Origin: an uncultured bacterium
GTDB taxonomy: Bacteria > Planctomycetota > GCA-002687715
DNA length: 64,000 nt
Assembly: GCA_902826835.1 (NCBI GenBank)
Contig: CADEGH010000011.1
Coordinates: forward strand, 1-64,000
Direction: 5' to 3'
A program made the translations under genes and the position numbers. The first letter of the stretch is position 1. Every line of letters begins with the position of its first letter. The notes beneath the pieces were generated by a model. The model was not told the DNA's origin. It made no database searches and worked only from the letters and a program-made list of their open reading frames with translations. Positions 8,560 through 17,007 of the stretch are shown here, one piece after another.

Positions 8560-10782
8560 TCATCTGTTCGCGTCCAGTCGGCGGGCCGCTTCCCGGGTGA
8601 TGGCGGCTCGCCAGGCGGCGCGTCGGGCATCCTCCGGGGCGGTGGACGCACGCTCCTCCGCCACAATTTGCTCCAGCGTGTCGGAGTGTTCGAAGCGCTC
8701 GGCAAGCCCGCCTTCGGCGTCAGCGCGCAGTTTGAGAGCGCGGTCGCGGTCCTGAAGTCGTTCGCGGAGTGGCCGAGGATCCAAAATTGCGACGGACTTG
8801 TCGGTGCTCACCGAGGCGAGCCTCGACCCCGTGGCATCCCATGCTGCGTGATAACTCCGGTCGAGATGGGGATGGGTCCACCCCACGATGCCCCCGGTCG
8901 CGACATCGACCATCGTGAGTCGGTCCGAAGAAAGCACCAAGCGACGCCCGTCTGGGCTCAGGGCGAAGTGGTCGGCGCCACTGCGGTGTGCGAGAACCTC
9001 GCGCACGAGCGCGCCGTCCACCGCTCGGTGTTCGCGAACGCGGCCGTTTCTCATGAGCACCAAGACCCGCTCGTCACCGGGCAAAAAACACGCCTCGGCC
9101 ACGTCTTTCCGCGGCGCCTCGATCGTCGCGAGGGTCTTTCCGGAGTTGAGCTCCCAAATTCGCGCCGTGCCGTCGCGAGCCGTCGAGATGCACCGGGTCG
9201 AGTCCGCACTGAAGCTCACGGAGAGAATGCCCGCGGTGTGGCCTTCCAAAAGACGCTCCCGTTCCAGCGCGGGATAGCTCAGAACGACCACCGCCTTGTC
9301 GCTGCAAGCCGCGATGCGTTTGCCGTCCGGGCTTTGGCGCATCCAGTAGAAACTCCGATCGTGGGTGTAGCGGTTCTTCTCCGTAAGGAGCAGAGCGTCG
9401 AAAACCCGAATCGTCTGGTCGTAGGATCCGGTGATGAGATGGGACCCATCCGTGGACCACTCGAGCATGTGGCAGGACTTACTCGGATCGTGCGCCGCGA
9501 TGCGAGCCAACTGCTCCTGGGTTTCCGCGCACCAAATCTGGACCTGGCCGTTGTAACTGCAAGTCGCGAGCCTTCCGCCGTCGGGGCTGAATCGACAAAC
9601 ATAGGCCGCTATCTCGGCCTGCATTGGCCGGTCGGCGTACCACGGACAGGCGGCGGCAAACTCCCAGAGGCGACGATCCTGGGAAGCGGCGTAGAGCCGC
9701 TGCCCATCCGCCGAGAACGCGAGGTTGACGACATCGTCGGCCGGTCCCCGGAGTTCGATTCCCAGTTTCCAAGTTGCGGTGTTCCAAAGTCGCAGGGTTC
9801 CGTCGCGCGAGGCGGTAGCCAAGGTCTCGCCGTTCGGTGAGAATCGTAGTTTCGCGACCGCGTCGCGATGACCCCGAAGCGTCGCCACCAACTCTCCGTT
9901 CGCGGCCCGGAAAATGCGCGCCGTTTTGTCCTGAGAGCCCGCGGCAATCCACTGCCCGTCAGGACTCCACGCCACTCCATCGGCGGCATTGTAGATACCT
10001 TCATCGGGTATCGGATACTTGCGCGCTTCCCCGCCCTCGATCGACCACGAGAACAAGCAGAAGTCCCACGAAGGGGAGGCGAACTGACGGCCGTCGGGCG
10101 AAAATTCCAAGTTCACGAGGGGTTTCGCGCCGCCGGTCAGGGTGCGGACCACGGAACCGTCGTCGGCCTTCCAAATGTGGACCGTACCCACCACTTTGGC
10201 GTCGGTCCGCTCGTAGGAACATGACGCGATCAAAGATCCGTCTCCGTTGAAGTCCGCCCCGCCTACCGGATACCCGTGCTTGGTGAAGTCGATCAACCTC
10301 TCCAAGTTAGGCATCGTGAAGATTCTCACTTTACGATCGTGCGAGGTCGTGACGAGGCGAGCGCTATTCCGGTCGAAGCGGACCTGGGAAATTTCCGCGT
10401 CGTGCGCGGCGATCTCCTTCACGACCTGTCCGTCCGAAGCTGCTCGTAGCACCAGTTTTCCGGAGTTCGTCCCGCAGGCCAGCCAGGCTCCATCGGGGCT
10501 CGTGGCCAATGCCGTCACAACGTCCGTACCGGTATCCCAAGAACGGAGTGAATCGTCGAGGCGAGAATGAAGCAGGTTCCACTCGAATCCGCGAGCCGTC
10601 GGCTCCGTCTCTTCGAGCCAGGCTCGAGTGGCCGGGTAATCGGCCAGATCCAGAGCGTAGTGAGCCGCCGACATCTGGGATCGATAGAGCTTGTCATCCA
10701 GGGTCGAGGAGGCAGCGTCGGCCGGTTTCTGCCCGCGGAGACTGAGCGCAAACCCCACGAAGATGATGGCAATTCGGTTCAC
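8560..10782 (-). CDS. secreted WD40-repeat protein
   Basis: The protein has 740 residues and a GTG start with GGAGAG 6-7 bases upstream. A short hydrophobic N-terminus ending near ADAASS looks like a signal peptide. A helical segment follows (about 30-80, 'ALDLADYPATRAWLEE' and RGFEWNLL), of the kind that precedes WD40 arrays in planctomycete proteins. From about residue 85 to 660 there are some 12-14 WD40 repeats with the 'SPDG..LA..S.D.T.R.W' signature (for example SPNGETLATASRDGTLRLW), probably two stacked propellers. The C-terminal 60 residues are charged and helical. WD40 propellers are protein-interaction platforms, and no enzymatic domain is fused. The TetR gene upstream on the same strand is 120 bases away. 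Confidence 0.9.
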   Translation of the reverse strand: MNRIAIIFVGFALSLRGQKPADAASSTLDDKLYRSQMSAAHYALDLADYPATRAWLEETEPTARGFEWNLLHSRLDDSLRSWDTGTDVVTALATSPDGAWLACGTNSGKLVLRAASDGQVVKEIAAHDAEISQVRFDRNSARLVTTSHDRKVRIFTMPNLERLIDFTKHGYPVGGADFNGDGSLIASCSYERTDAKVVGTVHIWKADDGSVVRTLTGGAKPLVNLEFSPDGRQFASPSWDFCLFSWSIEGGEARKYPIPDEGIYNAADGVAWSPDGQWIAAGSQDKTARIFRAANGELVATLRGHRDAVAKLRFSPNGETLATASRDGTLRLWNTATWKLGIELRGPADDVVNLAFSADGQRLYAASQDRRLWEFAAACPWYADRPMQAEIAAYVCRFSPDGGRLATCSYNGQVQIWCAETQEQLARIAAHDPSKSCHMLEWSTDGSHLITGSYDQTIRVFDALLLTEKNRYTHDRSFYWMRQSPDGKRIAACSDKAVVVLSYPALERERLLEGHTAGILSVSFSADSTRCISTARDGTARIWELNSGKTLATIEAPRKDVAEACFLPGDERVLVLMRNGRVREHRAVDGALVREVLAHRSGADHFALSPDGRRLVLSSDRLTMVDVATGGIVGWTHPHLDRSYHAAWDATGSRLASVSTDKSVAILDPRPLRERLQDRDRALKLRADAEGGLAERFEHSDTLEQIVAEERASTAPEDARRAAWRAAITREAARRLDANR

Positions 10783-10902
10783 GAAGTTCTCTCCAAGTGC
10801 GCTTTCAGACTCTCCAAGCCCCGACTCCAGCCCTCGCGGAGCTGATCCGCCGCGGATCGATCATGAATCCGCGGGCAGTCGAGAGTAGGGAGCGTCGAGA
10901 CA

Positions 10903-11550
10903 TCAAGCGCGGCGGCGGCGTTTCGGCGCATGCGATTCCTTTCTCGATGTTTCGACCTGCCCGTCGGCCAAGAGTCGTTCGACGTAGTCCCGCAACTGGA
11001 TGATGGCGGCGTCGTACGCTTCAAAATTGCGGTAGGCACGAGCCAACATGACCGCGCCCTCCATCGTGGTGAGGACAAACACCGCGAGGCGACGAGCGTC
11101 GATGCCCGCCGGGAGTCTCGACTCGGCACTGGCAAAACAGGCCTCGATCGCGTCGAGCCAATTGTCAAAGTTGCGCACCAAGAGCCGGCGCGAGTCGGGA
11201 TGGGTGTTCCCGACTTCGATCACCAAGTTTCCGATCGGACATCCGTGCTGAAAGTCCGTGACCTCCAGCATGTGCCGGTAGCCACCGAGGAGTCCGAACA
11301 CCCGTTCGATCGGGTCTTCGTGCTTGGTCCAGATGGGATCCAAGACCTCGGGCTGCAGCAGTTCGTGCCGCCGCTCCAGCGTGGCATTCAGGAGATCCTG
11401 CTTCGAGGGAAAGAAGTAGTAGAGCGAACCCGGCAGCACTTTCGCCTTGCGGGCGATTTGCGCGAGTCCGGTCGCGGCGTAGCCCTGGAACGCGAAGAGC
11501 TCCATCGCGGCATCCAGGAGTTTTTCACGAGTTCCATCACCGATCGGCAT
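10903..11550 (-). CDS. TetR-family transcriptional regulator
   Basis: The protein has 215 residues. Residues 1-60 form the TetR helix-turn-helix (TREKLLDAAMELFAFQGYAAT, then IARKAKVLPGSLYYFFPSKQDLL), including the family YYFF.SK recognition-helix end. The remainder is an all-helical ligand-binding domain. It resembles regulators of the TetR_C_6/YcdC-like group in wording such as 'GCPIGNLVIEVG', found in repressors that respond to reactive or aromatic compounds, but the ligand cannot be read from sequence. GAGGG lies about 6 bases before the ATG. Two candidate operators occupy its promoter region, which suggests autoregulation. No efflux pump or oxidoreductase adjoins it, so its target is unclear. 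Confidence 0.92.
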   Translation of the reverse strand: MPIGDGTREKLLDAAMELFAFQGYAATGLAQIARKAKVLPGSLYYFFPSKQDLLNATLERRHELLQPEVLDPIWTKHEDPIERVFGLLGGYRHMLEVTDFQHGCPIGNLVIEVGNTHPDSRRLLVRNFDNWLDAIEACFASAESRLPAGIDARRLAVFVLTTMEGAVMLARAYRNFEAYDAAIIQLRDYVERLLADGQVETSRKESHAPKRRRRA

Positions 11551-11565
11551 CGTGGCCCTCGAGGG

Positions 11566-11583
11566 TTTGGTTGGTTGACCAAC
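11566..11583. promoter_or_regulatory. candidate TetR operator, proximal
   Basis: The sequence TTTGGT, six bases, then ACCAAC lies 16 bases before the TetR start codon. The same half-sites with the same 6-base spacer recur at 11622-11639. Repressor binding here would overlap the expected promoter and ribosome-binding region of the TetR gene. Confidence 0.5.
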
Positions 11584-11620
11584 TCATAATGCACCGCCCT
11601 GAGATCGTTGTCAACAGAGA

Positions 11621-11640
11621 ATTTGGTCGAGCGACCAAAT
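11621..11640. promoter_or_regulatory. candidate TetR operator, distal, perfect palindrome
   Basis: ATTTGGTCG and CGACCAAAT form a perfect 9-base inverted repeat around AG. Its core TTTGGT-N6-ACCAAA matches the proximal site, and the centres of the two sites are 56 bases apart. Size and symmetry fit a TetR dimer operator. Confidence 0.55.
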
Positions 11641-11671
11641 CGGCAGCCCACGGGGGCAAGGCCGGTCGAGA

Positions 11672-12115
11672 CTAGCGACCGCGGCTCGGCAAGGGAGCCT
11701 TGTCCGGAGGCACGAATTCCCGCTTCGCCGGGTCGCTCGCGAGGCACCCCTCCGAGTAGAAACGACCGAGGAGCTTCGAGTCCAAAAGTTCGGGATGGGC
11801 CTGGAAAAACGCCTCGGTGGGGATTTCACTCGACGCTTCTCCGCGTGCTGCGGCCACGAGGTGCATCCACGCCTGCGTCACGGTCTCGTGGTACTTCGAG
11901 GCCGGAATCGTGTTGCGCAGCAAGAACTGACTGAGGGCCGTCCGGAATCGCTGGAGAGCCTCGCTTGGTTCGCATTGACAAAGAAAAGCGTAGGCGAGTC
12001 GCACATGTGCGCGGTGGCCGAAGTCCGCGGGAGTGATTCGGCCCGCTTCGAAATCGTCGATGAACTGCCGAGATTCGGAGAGGCCACGATCCGGGAGTTC
12101 AGAAGGCGTCTTCAT
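11672..12115 (-). CDS. conserved protein of unknown function
   Basis: The protein has 147 residues from an ATG at 12115; a GTG at 12148 would add 11 residues. No clear Shine-Dalgarno sequence precedes either start. The protein is helical, with an F.HRAHVRLAYAFL segment and a later KYHETVTQAWM segment. I recognise this pattern from an unnamed bacterial family whose His and Glu/Thr positions are conserved, but I do not know a function. It lies just downstream of the phosphatase gene on the same strand, with at most 39 bases between them, so the two may be co-transcribed. Confidence 0.62.
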   Translation of the reverse strand: MKTPSELPDRGLSESRQFIDDFEAGRITPADFGHRAHVRLAYAFLCQCEPSEALQRFRTALSQFLLRNTIPASKYHETVTQAWMHLVAAARGEASSEIPTEAFFQAHPELLDSKLLGRFYSEGCLASDPAKREFVPPDKAPLPSRGR

Positions 12116-12154
12116 GCGGATGTCACGGGACTCGAAGCCAAGGTGCACCGATTG

Positions 12155-13345
12155 TTATCGCGCACCGGCCGGAACCGGCGGGGCAGCCAGCGGAGTCCGA
12201 GTTCCCCGGTCCGACAAACGAAACCACTGCTGGCCTTCTCGCAGGGCGCCTTGGCGAATTCCCTTCGCGTGATGGACGTCCACGGCGAGGACCCGACCAC
12301 CGATCCGGAAATCCACTTCCGGAACGATCGTGTGGCCGACCACTACGCGCTCGACTCCGAAGGCGGTCAACACTCCGTCCATCGCGGCTTCGGTCACGAG
12401 CGGTGCCTGGAAGTAGCCGCGGTACCAGAGGAATCCGTCGGGGTAGCCCACCGTGTGAATCATCGTCGGATGGCGGCTCGGCACCCACTCGTCCTCGAGC
12501 AGGGCGGCCCGCAGGCGATCATTCGCGTCCTGGAGTCCCACCTTGGCCTCGGCTGCCGCTGGCGCGATCCCTCCGTGGACATAGAGATCGTTCCCGAGTC
12601 TCAGCATGACATTGCGGGTCCGCAGCCACTCGCCGAGGACGCTGCGTTTGGAGTAGATCGAACCGAGGGTCTCGCGGAGGATTGTGCAGTTTTCGGCGTA
12701 CTTGTTGCGCACATAGCGGAAGTCGCCCACGAAGTTCATCACCTCGTGATTGCCGAGGACGAAGTGCGAGACTCCGCCCGCTGCTTCGGCTTGCGCCTCG
12801 AGGTCATACAGGAGCCAGAGGCATTCCGTGACCTGCGATCCCCGATCCAGCAGATCTCCCAGAAAGACGAAGTGCCCGTTGCCGAAGGCCCATCGGAGCT
12901 TCTCGTCGACGACGCCGGCCGCCCGGAGCAGATCCGTGAGCGCCTCGAAATTGCCTTCGATATCCGAAACCACGAACACCTTCTCGGGTTGAGCATGAAC
13001 CGCGACCGGGACCCGATTGGTGGCACGCAGCCGGATCGTCCGATTCTCCGCCAGCCCCGGAAATGTCACCGACACTTCGCCCTTCTCCGCTGTCACCGCC
13101 TCCTCGCGGAGCTCCAGCTTCTCCCCCACCTTGACGACCCGTTTGGCCACGAACCCACCGGCCAACTGGCGAAACACGTACGGCCCATCCGGCTCCGCCC
13201 GACTCGAATCACCCGGAAGCTCCTGCGCCCAAAGCGGCAGAGCAAACAGAACAATCGCCCCCCACTGAATCAGGTGGGCCGCGGCGAAGGATCGGATGAA
13301 CGCGCCGTGGGCGCGGGCGGACTCAATGGGGCGGGAGGTGAACAT
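12155..13345 (-). CDS. PPP-like metallophosphoesterase, exported
   Basis: The protein has 396 residues from the ATG at 13345; the frame extends upstream, but no better start was seen. A hydrophobic stretch at about residues 21-40 ending in ALPLWAQ resembles a signal peptide. The calcineurin-type motifs are present in order: SDIEGN (about 154-159), GDLLDRG (about 191-197), GNHE (about 225-228), YVHGG and VVGHT. This is the arrangement of Shewanella-like (SLP/PPP) phosphatases, which hydrolyse phosphoesters with two metals. The first motif is usually D-x-H-G, and here Glu replaces the metal-binding His. A Glu can still coordinate metal, so activity is uncertain rather than excluded. Confidence 0.82.
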   Translation of the reverse strand: MFTSRPIESARAHGAFIRSFAAAHLIQWGAIVLFALPLWAQELPGDSSRAEPDGPYVFRQLAGGFVAKRVVKVGEKLELREEAVTAEKGEVSVTFPGLAENRTIRLRATNRVPVAVHAQPEKVFVVSDIEGNFEALTDLLRAAGVVDEKLRWAFGNGHFVFLGDLLDRGSQVTECLWLLYDLEAQAEAAGGVSHFVLGNHEVMNFVGDFRYVRNKYAENCTILRETLGSIYSKRSVLGEWLRTRNVMLRLGNDLYVHGGIAPAAAEAKVGLQDANDRLRAALLEDEWVPSRHPTMIHTVGYPDGFLWYRGYFQAPLVTEAAMDGVLTAFGVERVVVGHTIVPEVDFRIGGRVLAVDVHHAKGIRQGALREGQQWFRLSDRGTRTPLAAPPVPAGAR

Positions 13346-13456
13346 AGTCAGGATGCAGCGTAGCAGCCGGACCAGTCGTCGAGCATCGCAGCGGATTGCA
13401 GAGCGATGAAAAGAGTCGGTCCGCGTTTGATACCCGGGCGGAAGGACTCGCAACTC

Positions 13457-14554
13457 TCAGTATCCGACCGTCAGGGTGATCGCGTTGGAGAGCCCGAGAC
13501 CGAGCGGAGTCGGGACGTTGGTCCATACATGCTGGAAGGTGGCCTGGATCCCCACGAGGAGAGGGTCCGAGGGGAGATGGACGAGAAGGCCGGGCCACGG
13601 GAAGTAGGTTTGGCCGAGCGCTCCGGTGATGTTCAGTTGAAGTGAGCAGCCGCCGCCCAGGTCGGTCGACACCGGCGGTCCAAGGGAAGCCCAGACACCC
13701 GCGGAGACCGCAGGATTGGGGGGTGGGAATGCGACTACCAACCAAATCGGAAACGGAACTCCCGATCCGGCCAACTTCGGTGCCACTTCACATCCGAGCG
13801 AAGGAGGACCCGCGGACCCGCAGCCCAGGCCCACGGACTGGACGATCGCTCCCGGAGATCCGGCGGCTCGAACTCCGTACAAGGCCTGGGCACCCGCGAG
13901 GTCGTCCGCGTCGAGGGAGCGCTGGATATACCCCGCCCCGTTTTGGGCCATCGTGGCGGCCGAGACGGCAGAGTGGCCGAGCCCGAGAGCGTGTCCGAAC
14001 TCATGCGCGGCAAAGCCCCAAATGTCCCGTCGCAGGACCCCCGGTCCTAGGGCCGACCAAAGGAGCGGAGTGGAGCTGCCATTGGCCGACGCAAAGAACT
14101 CGATGTCGAATCCGTGAATGACGCCTCCAGAGGCATGCAAGGTGCACGCCGCAAGACAGCCTGCCGCGTAGGGGCAGGAGGTCGGACGAAAGATCACGGC
14201 GTTGACTCCGTCGTCCGCGACTGCGTTCACCGCCGTCATTCCCGCGTAGCTAAACCGAAAATCGGCCCCGGCATGATCGCTCCACATCGTGGCCCCGTTG
14301 TGGATGAACTGAAGCGCCTCCGCCGGATCGCCCTGACCCGCCGCGGGCAGATTGGCGAGCAGGGTGCTGCTGAGCCAATAGGGGACGACCGGGCTCGTAC
14401 CTGGCCAAGCCATGCCCAGGGGGACCCATTCCGGCGACTCGAGGCACTCGCACCCGCACGTCCAAACCCGAGACTGCGCGACGCCGAGGTTGGCAAGGAG
14501 GAGCAGCAGGGTGAGAACCGCCGGGCACAAGTGGTTCGTTCGAGTCTTGGGCAT
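13457..14554 (-). CDS. secreted matrixin-like zinc metalloprotease
   Basis: The protein has 365 residues and a signal peptide (hydrophobic 10-26, cleavage near VAQS). The catalytic zinc motif HEFGHALGLGH lies at residues 184-194 and fits the metzincin consensus HExxHxxGxxH. It is preceded by a matrixin-like domain with paired cysteines at about 127-137. Residues 225-365 form a Gly/Pro-rich beta domain with GLGCGSAG and LGCE. This resembles the C-terminal modules common in secreted proteins of these planctomycetes, as also seen at 38018 and 39924. It probably acts outside the cell on protein substrates. The gene reads in the same direction as the phosphatase, 111 bases upstream of its start. 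Confidence 0.85.
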   Translation of the reverse strand: MPKTRTNHLCPAVLTLLLLLANLGVAQSRVWTCGCECLESPEWVPLGMAWPGTSPVVPYWLSSTLLANLPAAGQGDPAEALQFIHNGATMWSDHAGADFRFSYAGMTAVNAVADDGVNAVIFRPTSCPYAAGCLAACTLHASGGVIHGFDIEFFASANGSSTPLLWSALGPGVLRRDIWGFAAHEFGHALGLGHSAVSAATMAQNGAGYIQRSLDADDLAGAQALYGVRAAGSPGAIVQSVGLGCGSAGPPSLGCEVAPKLAGSGVPFPIWLVVAFPPPNPAVSAGVWASLGPPVSTDLGGGCSLQLNITGALGQTYFPWPGLLVHLPSDPLLVGIQATFQHVWTNVPTPLGLGLSNAITLTVGY

Positions 14555-14795
14555 AACCAGGCTCCGGCCTCTACCCTACCCGCGAGCGCCGATGCCCGGG
14601 GCTGAAAACCCAAGACCCAGGGCGTGGAAGGCGCGGCTGCGCAGGCAAACCAATTCCACCCTGGCGCCGGGGGTTTCGGCAGCACCATAGGCAAGATCGG
14701 ATCATTGGGCGTGTTCGCCCCATCGGGTCAGACTGGATCGAGCGCGAGGAGCCACGCTCCCTGATCTTGCGCCCACCGCGACGCCCGGCGGCCAG

Positions 14796-15926
14796 TCAGT
14801 CCATGGAAATCCACTGCCCGGCGCGATCCGATCGGAGCGAGGCCTCAATGAATTGGAGGCCTCGCAATCCGTCACGAACCGTGGGGAAGGACGCGGCCGG
14901 GCCGCGCTCGCCGCGAATCGCGCGCGCGAAGGCTCGGTAGAGGTTGGCAAATCCTTCGAGATATCCTTCGGGGTGACCCGAGGGAGTGCGCGTGAGAGCG
15001 CGCGAAGCGGCCCCGGTTGCGCCGGTGGCCGTGCGAAGAAGACACACGGACCCGTCCGGTTGTGTCCAGTGGAGATCGTTGGGGTGTTCCTGGGCCCAAG
15101 CCAGCGCGCCCTTGGTCCCGAAGATGCGCAGGGCCAACCCGTTTTCTCGCCCGAAGCAAACCTGCGAGGCGTGAAGGGTGCCGGTGGCACCTCCGGACAA
15201 TTCCAAGAGGCAAGTGTCGTCGTCGTCGAGGCGGCGACCGGTAACGAAGGTCTTGAGGACCGCGAAGAGTTTCTCGACCCGCAGCCCGCTGACGTGCTCA
15301 ACCAATTGGAAGGCATGCGTGCCGATGTCGCCGAGCGCCCCGACCGGCCCGGACTGGGTCGGATCGGTGCGCCAGCTCGCTTGTTTTTGTCCACTCGATT
15401 CGAGTGGCTCCGAGAGCCAGCCTTGGAGGTACTCCGCGTACACCTTGCGAACCGTGCCGAGTTCTCCGGCCTGGACACGCTGCCTGGCTTCCTCGACCAT
15501 GGGATAGCCGCTGTAGTTGTGCGTGAGCGCGAAGTGGCGGCCGGTGCGCTCGACGGTCGCCACCAGGTCCATCGCCTCCGCTACCGACACCGTCATCGGC
15601 TTGTCGCAAATGACGTGAAAGCCGGCCTCGAGGAAACACTTCGCGGCCGCATGGTGCACGTGGTTGGGCGTCACGATCGCAACGGCGTCGAGGTGATCCG
15701 GCCCCCGTCGCATCGCCTCTTTCCTGGCCATCTCTTCGAACGTCGGATAGCAGCGCTGCGGGTCGAGATTGAGGGCTAGTCCGGTGGCTCGGGTGTTTTC
15801 GGCGTCGCGGCTGAACGCTCCCGCCACGAGCTCGAACTCGCCATCCATCGCCAAGGCGATGCGATGTACCGCCCCGATGAATGCGCCCTGGCCACCGCCG
15901 ATCATTCCCATTTTGAGTCGTGGCAT
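14796..15926 (-). CDS. Gfo/Idh/MocA-family NAD(P)-dependent dehydrogenase
   Basis: The protein has 376 residues. The N-terminal Rossmann fold starts MGMIGGGQGAFIGAVHR (G-G-G-x-G-x-x-G type), and EKP-like 'CDKPM' is at about 112-116, the position of the catalytic Lys of this family. The C-terminal half is the alpha/beta sheet domain with 'GDIGTHAFQLVEHVSG', where the His is the usual catalytic acid/base. Family members oxidise sugars, inositols or 3-position hydroxyls of glycosides. It is the last gene of a minus-strand operon with a TIM-barrel isomerase (10 bases upstream), an MFS symporter and a ThuA-DUF1080 protein. A role in oxidising or reducing a sugar at C3 fits but is inferred. Confidence 0.92.
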   Translation of the reverse strand: MPRLKMGMIGGGQGAFIGAVHRIALAMDGEFELVAGAFSRDAENTRATGLALNLDPQRCYPTFEEMARKEAMRRGPDHLDAVAIVTPNHVHHAAAKCFLEAGFHVICDKPMTVSVAEAMDLVATVERTGRHFALTHNYSGYPMVEEARQRVQAGELGTVRKVYAEYLQGWLSEPLESSGQKQASWRTDPTQSGPVGALGDIGTHAFQLVEHVSGLRVEKLFAVLKTFVTGRRLDDDDTCLLELSGGATGTLHASQVCFGRENGLALRIFGTKGALAWAQEHPNDLHWTQPDGSVCLLRTATGATGAASRALTRTPSGHPEGYLEGFANLYRAFARAIRGERGPAASFPTVRDGLRGLQFIEASLRSDRAGQWISMD

Positions 15927-15936
15927 GGATGCAGCC

Positions 15937-16989
15937 TCAGCCGATCCCCAGGATGCGTCGATTGGCCGCGGTGTCCGCGCCTCCGGCGAAGTCGTCGAAA
16001 GCCCTGGCGGTCACCGGCACGATGTGTTTCTTCACGAAAGCGGCGCCCTCGCGGGCTCCCACTTCGGGATCCTTGTAAGCGCATTCCCATTCCACCACCG
16101 CCCAGCCGGAATAGTCGTACTTGGCCAGGCGCGTGAAGATGCCGACAAAGTCCGTCTTCCCGTCACCGAGGGAGCGGAAGTGACCCGGGCGATCGGCCCA
16201 TCCTTGGTATCCGCCGTAGACCCCGGAGCGGCCGTCCCGGATGAGCTCCGCGTCCTTCACGTGAAACGCCTTGATATGGCGATGGTAGATATCGATGTAC
16301 TCAAGGTAATCGAGGTGCTGCAGGACCAAGTGGCTCGGGTCGTAGAGCATGTGCACCCGTTCGTGGTGCTTGGTCGCGCCGAGAAAGCGCTCGAAGCTCA
16401 CGCCATCGTGGGTGTCTTCACCCGGATGCACTTCGAATGCACAGTCGACCCCCGTCTCCTTGGCGACTTCCAAGATCGGGGCCCAACGCCGAGCCAGTTC
16501 GGCAAAGCCCTCCTCGATGAGGCCGGCCGGTCGGGGCGGCCACGAGTAGAAGAAGGGCCAAAGCAGGGCACCGCTGAAGGTCGGCATCGCCGTGCAGCCG
16601 AGCCGCTGGCTCGCGCGCAGACACTTTTTCACCTGCTCTGCCGCCCAGCGGGTGCGTTCCTTGGGATTCCCCCGCACCGCCGGGGCCGCGAAGGCGTCGA
16701 AGAGCTCGTCGTACGCCGGATGCACCGCCACCAATTGGCCTTGCAGATGGGTCGAAAGCTCGGTGACGGCGAGGCCGTGTTTCGCGAGCTTGGCCCGGTA
16801 GTCGTCGCACCAAGCTTGGGACTCCGCGGCCTTGTCCAAATCGAAGCAGCGGGAATCCCAGGTGGGAATCTGCACGCCGACGTAGCCGAGGCTCGCCGCC
16901 CAGGCCGCGATCGAGTCGAGCCGGTCGAAGGGGGGCTTGTCGCCCATGTATTGCGCGAGGAAGAGTCCGGGACCACGAAGGGTGCGCAT
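15937..16989 (-). CDS. sugar isomerase/epimerase-type TIM barrel
   Basis: The protein has 350 residues of the AP-endonuclease-2/xylose-isomerase-like superfamily. Visible marks are WAASLGYVGVQIP (substrate-side strand 1), ELSTHLQGQL, CAFEVHPGEDTHD (metal-ligand Glu), LYDPSHLVLQHLDYLEYI (metal-ligand Asp and His), IKAFHVKDAEL and VVEWECAYKDPE (final metal Glu). All expected metal ligands therefore appear intact. Members isomerise or epimerise sugars and keto-sugars. The gene lies 10 bases upstream of the Gfo/Idh/MocA gene and 18 bases downstream of the MFS gene, within one operon. Confidence 0.9.
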   Translation of the reverse strand: MRTLRGPGLFLAQYMGDKPPFDRLDSIAAWAASLGYVGVQIPTWDSRCFDLDKAAESQAWCDDYRAKLAKHGLAVTELSTHLQGQLVAVHPAYDELFDAFAAPAVRGNPKERTRWAAEQVKKCLRASQRLGCTAMPTFSGALLWPFFYSWPPRPAGLIEEGFAELARRWAPILEVAKETGVDCAFEVHPGEDTHDGVSFERFLGATKHHERVHMLYDPSHLVLQHLDYLEYIDIYHRHIKAFHVKDAELIRDGRSGVYGGYQGWADRPGHFRSLGDGKTDFVGIFTRLAKYDYSGWAVVEWECAYKDPEVGAREGAAFVKKHIVPVTARAFDDFAGGADTAANRRILGIG

Positions 16990-17007
16990 GGGGGCCTTTC
17001 TTGGCGA

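Noticed and set aside
11795..13363. Long open frame on the plus strand opposite the phosphatase gene
   Set aside because: It is antisense to genes with clear motifs, has no signal or family resemblance, and is explained by high GC at third codon positions. The same holds for plus frames 15769-17037 and 42013-43851 and minus frames 3292-4494 and 58494-60050.
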